From positions 1 to 9,076 of the forward strand of contig JALHFX010000109.1 of NCBI GenBank assembly GCA_022837595.1: DNA of 9,076 bases, read 5' to 3'. The translations under genes were made by a program, and so were the position numbers. Of the stretch, positions 5,980 through 9,076 are shown piece by piece (position 1 is the stretch's first letter; each line of letters begins with the position of its first letter). The notes beneath the pieces were generated by a model. That model worked only from the letters and a program-made list of their open reading frames with translations, did not search any database and had not been told where the DNA came from. The stretch comes from Propionibacterium sp. (GTDB taxonomy: Bacteria; Actinomycetota; Actinomycetes; Propionibacteriales; Propionibacteriaceae).

Positions 5980-7824
5980 ATGCCTGCAATTGCACCTGGC
6001 CACACTGACCCGGCCATCATCCGAAACTTCAGCATCATTGCTCATATCGACCACGGCAAGTCGACTCTGGCCGATCGTATGCTGCAACTTACGGGGGTGG
6101 TGGACGAGCGGGCGATGCGTGCCCAGTATCTCGACCGGATGGACATCGAGCGTGAGCGCGGTATCACCATCAAGTCCCAAGCGGTGCGGATGCCTTGGGT
6201 GAGCGATGGCACCGATTATGTGCTCAACATGATCGATACCCCCGGACACGTCGACTTCACCTATGAGGTCTCTCGATCTCTTGCTGCCTGCGAGGGTGCA
6301 CTGCTCTTGGTGGACGCGGCCCAGGGTATTGAGGCGCAGACTCTCGCCAACCTCTACCTCGCGTTGGAGGCAGATCTCGCGATCATTCCGGTCCTCAACA
6401 AGATCGATCTGCCGGGCGCCCAGCCCAAGAAGTTCGCTCGCGAAATCGCGTCCATTCTCGGATGCGACACCGATGAGGTGCTCAGGGTCAGCGCGAAGAC
6501 CGGTGAGGGCGTCGCCGAGTTGCTCGACCAGATCGTTGCCCACGTACCTGCTCCGATCGGCGATCCGGGTGCTCCTGCTCGTGCACTGATCTTTGATTCG
6601 GTCTATGACGCTTATCGCGGTGTCGTCACCTATATTCGGGTCGTCGATGGTGAGATCAGGAATCGCGAACGCATCTTGATGATGGCGACCCAAGCAAACC
6701 ATGAGGTGCTCGAGGTGGGAGTGATCTCCCCGGAGCCGGTGAAATCGTCCGGACTGGGAGTCGGTGAGGTCGGCTACCTGATCAGCGGGGTGAAGGACGT
6801 ACGGCAGTCGCGAGTCGGTGACACCGTGACCCTATCCGGCAAGCCGGCCACCCAGATGTTGGCCGGCTACCGCAACCCGAACCCGATGGTCTTCGCCGGT
6901 ATCTATCCGATCGACGGTGACGACTTCCCGGAGCTTCGAGAGGCACTGGAAAAGCTGCAGCTCAACGATGCTGCTCTAACCTACGAGCCGGAGACCTCGG
7001 CAGCCCTGGGTTTCGGTTTCCGGGTCGGTTTCCTCGGTCTGCTGCACATGGAGATCGTGCGGGAGCGGCTGGAGCGCGAGTTCAACCTCGACCTGATCAG
7101 TACCGCGCCCAACGTGAACTATCACGTGGTGATGGAAGACGGCAGTGAGCATGAGGTGACGAACCCATCGGAGTTCCCCGAGGGCAAGATCGCCGAAGTA
7201 CATGAACCAATCGTCAAAGCCACGATCCTGACGCCGGCGGAATTCATCGGAACGATCATGGAGCTTTGCCAAACCCGACGCGGTATCCAGCTGGGGCTCG
7301 ATTACCTCTCCGAGGATCGTGTCGAGTTGCGCTATGAGTTGCCACTGGCCGAGATCGTCTTCGATTTCTTCGACGCGTTGAAATCGCGGACGCGCGGCTA
7401 CGCATCGCTGGATTACGACGAAGCCGGCACTCAGGTGGCCGACCTCGTCAAGGTCGACATCCTGCTGAACGGCGAGCCCGTGGATGCCTTCAGCTCCATC
7501 GTCCACAAGGACAAGGCCTATGCCTACGGGTTGGCGATGGCTCGCAAACTCAAGGAACTCATTCCGCGCCAGCAGTTCGAGGTTCCGGTGCAGGCCGCCA
7601 TCGGGGCACGCGTGATCGCCCGCGAGACCATTCGCGCCATGCGTAAGGATGTGCTGGCCAAATGCTATGGCGGAGATATCACGCGTAAACGCAAGCTCTT
7701 GGAGAAGCAGAAGGAAGGCAAGAAGCGGATGAAGGTGGTCGGGCGCGTCGAGGTGCCTCAGGAGGCCTTCGTTGCGGCCTTGGCGACCGGGGAATCCAGT
7801 AAGGACAAGCGCGGAAAAGACTAG
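5980..7824 (+). CDS. lepA: Elongation factor 4 (LepA) translational GTPase
   Basis: LepA is a ribosome-associated GTPase linked to back-translocation and to 30S biogenesis. With ATG 5980 the product has 614 residues, normal for the family. GTPase motifs: G1 AHIDHGKST at 21-29, switch region RERGITIK at 58-65, G3 DTPGH at 86-90, G4 NKID at 140-143, and G5 SAK in VSAKTGEG near 170. Domain II, the EF-G-like domains III and V and the LepA-specific C-terminal domain follow, with KCYGGDITRKRKLLEKQKEG and KRMK near the end. All key residues are present. ATG 5980 is preferred over the in-frame ATG 5926 because the family begins a few residues before DPAIIRNFSIIAHID and the extra 18 residues show no likeness; its ribosome site (GGAAAG, 5973-5978) is weak. 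The best Shine-Dalgarno nearby (GGGAGG, 5920-5925) serves an ATG at 5933 in another frame. Confidence 0.97.
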   Translation: MPAIAPGHTDPAIIRNFSIIAHIDHGKSTLADRMLQLTGVVDERAMRAQYLDRMDIERERGITIKSQAVRMPWVSDGTDYVLNMIDTPGHVDFTYEVSRSLAACEGALLLVDAAQGIEAQTLANLYLALEADLAIIPVLNKIDLPGAQPKKFAREIASILGCDTDEVLRVSAKTGEGVAELLDQIVAHVPAPIGDPGAPARALIFDSVYDAYRGVVTYIRVVDGEIRNRERILMMATQANHEVLEVGVISPEPVKSSGLGVGEVGYLISGVKDVRQSRVGDTVTLSGKPATQMLAGYRNPNPMVFAGIYPIDGDDFPELREALEKLQLNDAALTYEPETSAALGFGFRVGFLGLLHMEIVRERLEREFNLDLISTAPNVNYHVVMEDGSEHEVTNPSEFPEGKIAEVHEPIVKATILTPAEFIGTIMELCQTRRGIQLGLDYLSEDRVELRYELPLAEIVFDFFDALKSRTRGYASLDYDEAGTQVADLVKVDILLNGEPVDAFSSIVHKDKAYAYGLAMARKLKELIPRQQFEVPVQAAIGARVIARETIRAMRKDVLAKCYGGDITRKRKLLEKQKEGKKRMKVVGRVEVPQEAFVAALATGESSKDKRGKD

Positions 7825-7850
7825 CGTTGACGGCAGCAGCACCCTCCGCA

Positions 7851-7893
7851 GCTACCGAAAGCTTCCGAAAAGCCTCCGAAAAGCCTCCACGAT
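7851..7893 (+). repeat. Degenerate 10-11 bp tandem repeats
   Basis: Four consecutive units start at 7851, 7861, 7872 and 7883: GCTACCGAAA, GCTTCCGAAAA, GCCTCCGAAAA and a decayed GCCTCCACGAT. The first unit is identical to the core of the palindrome that follows (7922-7931), so both derive from the same motif. It lies 26 bases after the lepA stop. Confidence 0.7.
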
Positions 7894-7897
7894 CTGA

Positions 7898-7965
7898 CAG
7901 CGGCTACTGAAATGCTCAGCGGCTACCGAAATTTCGGTAGCCGCTGAGCATTTCAGTAGCCGCTG
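7898..7965. repeat. Perfect 68-bp palindrome made of four copies of a 16-bp unit
   Basis: Arms 7898-7931 and 7932-7965 are exact reverse complements with no spacer. Each arm holds two copies of CAGCGGCTACYGAAAT at a 19-bp step (7898-7913 and 7917-7932 on plus; 7931-7946 and 7950-7965 on minus). It lies between the 3' ends of convergent lepA and the methyltransferase gene, so it could end both transcripts as a roughly 30-bp RNA hairpin. The repeated inner structure suggests a dispersed repeat element rather than a simple terminator. No T-run is present and no target-site duplication is obvious. Confidence 0.9.
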
Positions 7966-8013
7966 CGGGTGGGGGCGGGTGTTTCGGGTGGTCGCTGCGG
8001 GTGGGGGCGGGTG
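7961..8013 (+). repeat. 21-bp direct repeat with G-quadruplex motif
   Basis: Positions 7961-7981 and 7993-8013 are identical, separated by 11 bases. Each copy contains GGGTGGGGGCGGGTG. At 7967-7988 four G-runs occur with loops of 1, 1 and 6 bases, which meets the usual G-quadruplex pattern on the plus strand. The first copy overlaps the end of the palindrome by five bases. It would appear as G-rich RNA in any lepA read-through transcript. Confidence 0.75.
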
Positions 8014-8036
8014 CCGAGTTCGAGCTTCCTGCCTTC

Positions 8037-8871
8037 CTACGTCTGGTCGGCTGGTGGGGTAGTGCCGCCCACGGGTTTGCGAGCTACCAATGCCACCGCC
8101 TCCAAGTGATCCTGGTTCGTGTGGAAGACTTTGCGCATCGCCAGGATCCGTTTTCTGGCTTCGGGATTGCGACGCACGTTATTGAAGAAGCGCAACGCGC
8201 CGGCCAAACCTTCGTCCGCGATGATACGGCTCGGGTCGATCAGCTTCATCGGGTTGTGGCTGGTCCATTCGACCTCGAAGCCGGCCTCGGTGACCAACTC
8301 GGTCCACGCCTTCGTCGTGAGCGGACGAGCCCCCACCTTGATGGTGCGGGATAAGGCCTTGGACACCTGATCGATCACGGATTCATCCACATCATCGGGC
8401 TTTAACGAAAGTTCATGCATGCCCCAGCGTCCGCCCGGGGTCAGCGTACGGAAGACCTCTTGAGCGATTCGCGCCTTGTCGGCGGCCGATTGCATCGTGA
8501 GCATCGCCTCGGAGATCACCACGTCGGCGCAGCCATCCGCCAGCCCATTGGCACGTGCATCGCCTTCTTGCACCGATGCGTCGTGATGGCCATCGAGCAC
8601 TGCGGCGATCTGCGTCCGGGCGTCCGCATTGGGATCGACACCGGTGTAGGTGGCGTAACTGCCCTCAAGCACCAGTTGTGCGGTTCGACCGATGCCGGGG
8701 CCGAGTTCGGGAGCCGATGGTGAGGGCAGCCAAGAGGCGGCGAGTCAATTCGATGCCACCCGGGCGCAGCACGCGTTTGCCCATCTTTGCCAGCAGCCAG
8801 TGGCCCGGCGCACGGTGTTCCTCGGAAGTCGTAGGGCCTCCGGTCTGCTGTGAATAATCTGTTTCAGTCAT
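8037..8871 (-). pseudogene. Class I SAM-dependent methyltransferase, frameshifted before motif I
   Basis: The gene is read in two frames on the minus strand. Positions 8871-8710 give 54 residues beginning MTETDYSQQTGG and including HWLLAKMGKRVLRPGGIELT; positions 8708-8037 give 223 residues beginning ELGPGIGRTAQLVLEG. Together they make one 277-residue protein with SAM-binding motif I (ELGPGIG), the acidic end of strand 2 (YTGVD, near 75-79), GDAR and a motif-IV-like ADVVISEAM. The reading frame breaks at 8709. The hydrophobic strand-1 residues that normally precede ELGPG are missing, which favours a short deletion (about 14 bases) over one extra base. Unrepaired, the first frame ends after 68 residues and the SAM domain lacks its first strand, so the enzyme is probably dead; a downstream GTG at 8672 would start inside the domain. 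Substrate unknown. A cupin gene lies 88 bases upstream on the same strand. A sequencing error remains possible. Confidence 0.78.
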
Positions 8872-8959
8872 GTGGTCGTCTCTTTCCCGCAGCTGGTGGT
8901 CGGATTAGTGGTGGGCTTGTGTCGGATGCCCGTACGTGGACGCCGTACGTGAACCCTTT
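8872..8959 (-). promoter_or_regulatory. Spacer with a 9-bp direct repeat upstream of the methyltransferase
   Basis: CCGTACGTG occurs at 8930-8938 and 8943-8951, a step of 13 bases; each copy contains the palindrome CGTACG. The pair lies about 60-80 bases before the methyltransferase ATG and just behind the cupin stop, so it could be a regulator site or form a small hairpin. A weak purine-rich ribosome site (GGGAAAGAGA on the minus strand) precedes the ATG. No clear promoter hexamers were found. Confidence 0.35.
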
Positions 8960-9076
8960 TCAGGCCTCTGGCTTGGGATCCACCATGACCAGCTGCAACC
9001 GACAGGGGGTGATTGCGGTCAGGGCATGAGGAGCGCCAGGTGCCAGATAGATCATGTCGCCAGCGTGCATGATGTG
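8960..9076 (-). CDS. Cupin-domain protein, C-terminal end (5' part outside window)
   Basis: The minus-strand frame is open to the right edge and ends at TGA 8960-8962, giving the last 38 residues. The segment HAGDMIYLAPGAPHALTA matches the second cupin motif (a Gly, then a hydrophobic strand, PG-x-P-H), and the tail CRLQLVMVDPKPEA is the usual closing strand. Small single-domain cupins bind a metal through His/Glu residues; one such His is visible here, the rest are outside the window. It precedes the methyltransferase on the same strand with an 88-base gap and may be cotranscribed. The function cannot be told from this end alone. Confidence 0.75.
   Translation of the reverse strand, partial: HIMHAGDMIYLAPGAPHALTAITPCRLQLVMVDPKPEA

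Noticed and set aside
6976..7842. 288-codon minus-strand open frame opposite lepA
   Set aside because: Fully antisense to a strongly conserved gene; composition is that of a shadow frame with no family motif.
7851..8013. CRISPR-like array
   Set aside because: The repeats are short, partly inverted and lack unique spacers of constant length; no cas genes in the window.
8672..8711. Programmed ribosomal frameshift in the methyltransferase
   Set aside because: No clear slippery heptamer or following structure was seen, and the first SAM-fold strand is missing at the junction, which a frameshift alone would not restore.

Overview
The window looks like a chromosomal piece of a high-GC Gram-positive bacterium (Actinomycetota). 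The order comEC, holA, rpsT, lepA is the familiar actinobacterial late-competence/replication/ribosome block, codon use is GC-rich, and GTG starts are used. Protein style suggests a Propionibacteriales-like organism, but that is an inference from reading only.

Layout, left to right. (1) 1-1185, + strand: the 3' end of comEC, with the last membrane segments and the metallo-beta-lactamase-like domain. (2) 1269-2513, - strand: a tagaturonate/fructuronate epimerase (uxaE) gene, a sugar-acid catabolic gene sitting inside the housekeeping block. (3) 2652-3623, + strand: holA, the clamp-loader delta subunit. (4) 3753-4013, - strand: rpsT, ribosomal protein S20, with a GTG start and its own promoter. 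(5) 4342-5037 and 5158-5820, + strand: two tandem paralogous membrane proteins of unknown function, preceded by an AT-rich dyad-symmetric operator-like site and separated by a long hairpin. (6) 5980-7824, + strand: lepA, elongation factor 4. (7) 8037-8871, - strand: a class I SAM methyltransferase gene split by a frameshift just before its SAM-binding motif. (8) 8960-9076, - strand: the C-terminal end of a cupin protein that runs off the window.

The non-coding parts are unusually structured. All three convergent gene junctions carry a strong inverted repeat without a T-tract: a perfect 19-bp stem after comEC, a 13-bp stem with one mismatch between holA and rpsT, and a perfect spacerless 68-bp palindrome after lepA. 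The last is built from four copies of a 16-bp unit. It is flanked on one side by degenerate 10-11 bp tandem repeats sharing its core, and on the other by a 21-bp direct repeat containing a G-quadruplex motif.

The housekeeping genes (comEC, holA, rpsT, lepA) work in DNA uptake, replication and translation and are not functionally tied to the accessory ones. The best candidates for something undescribed are the paralogous membrane pair with its operator and hairpin, and the composite repeat locus behind lepA.
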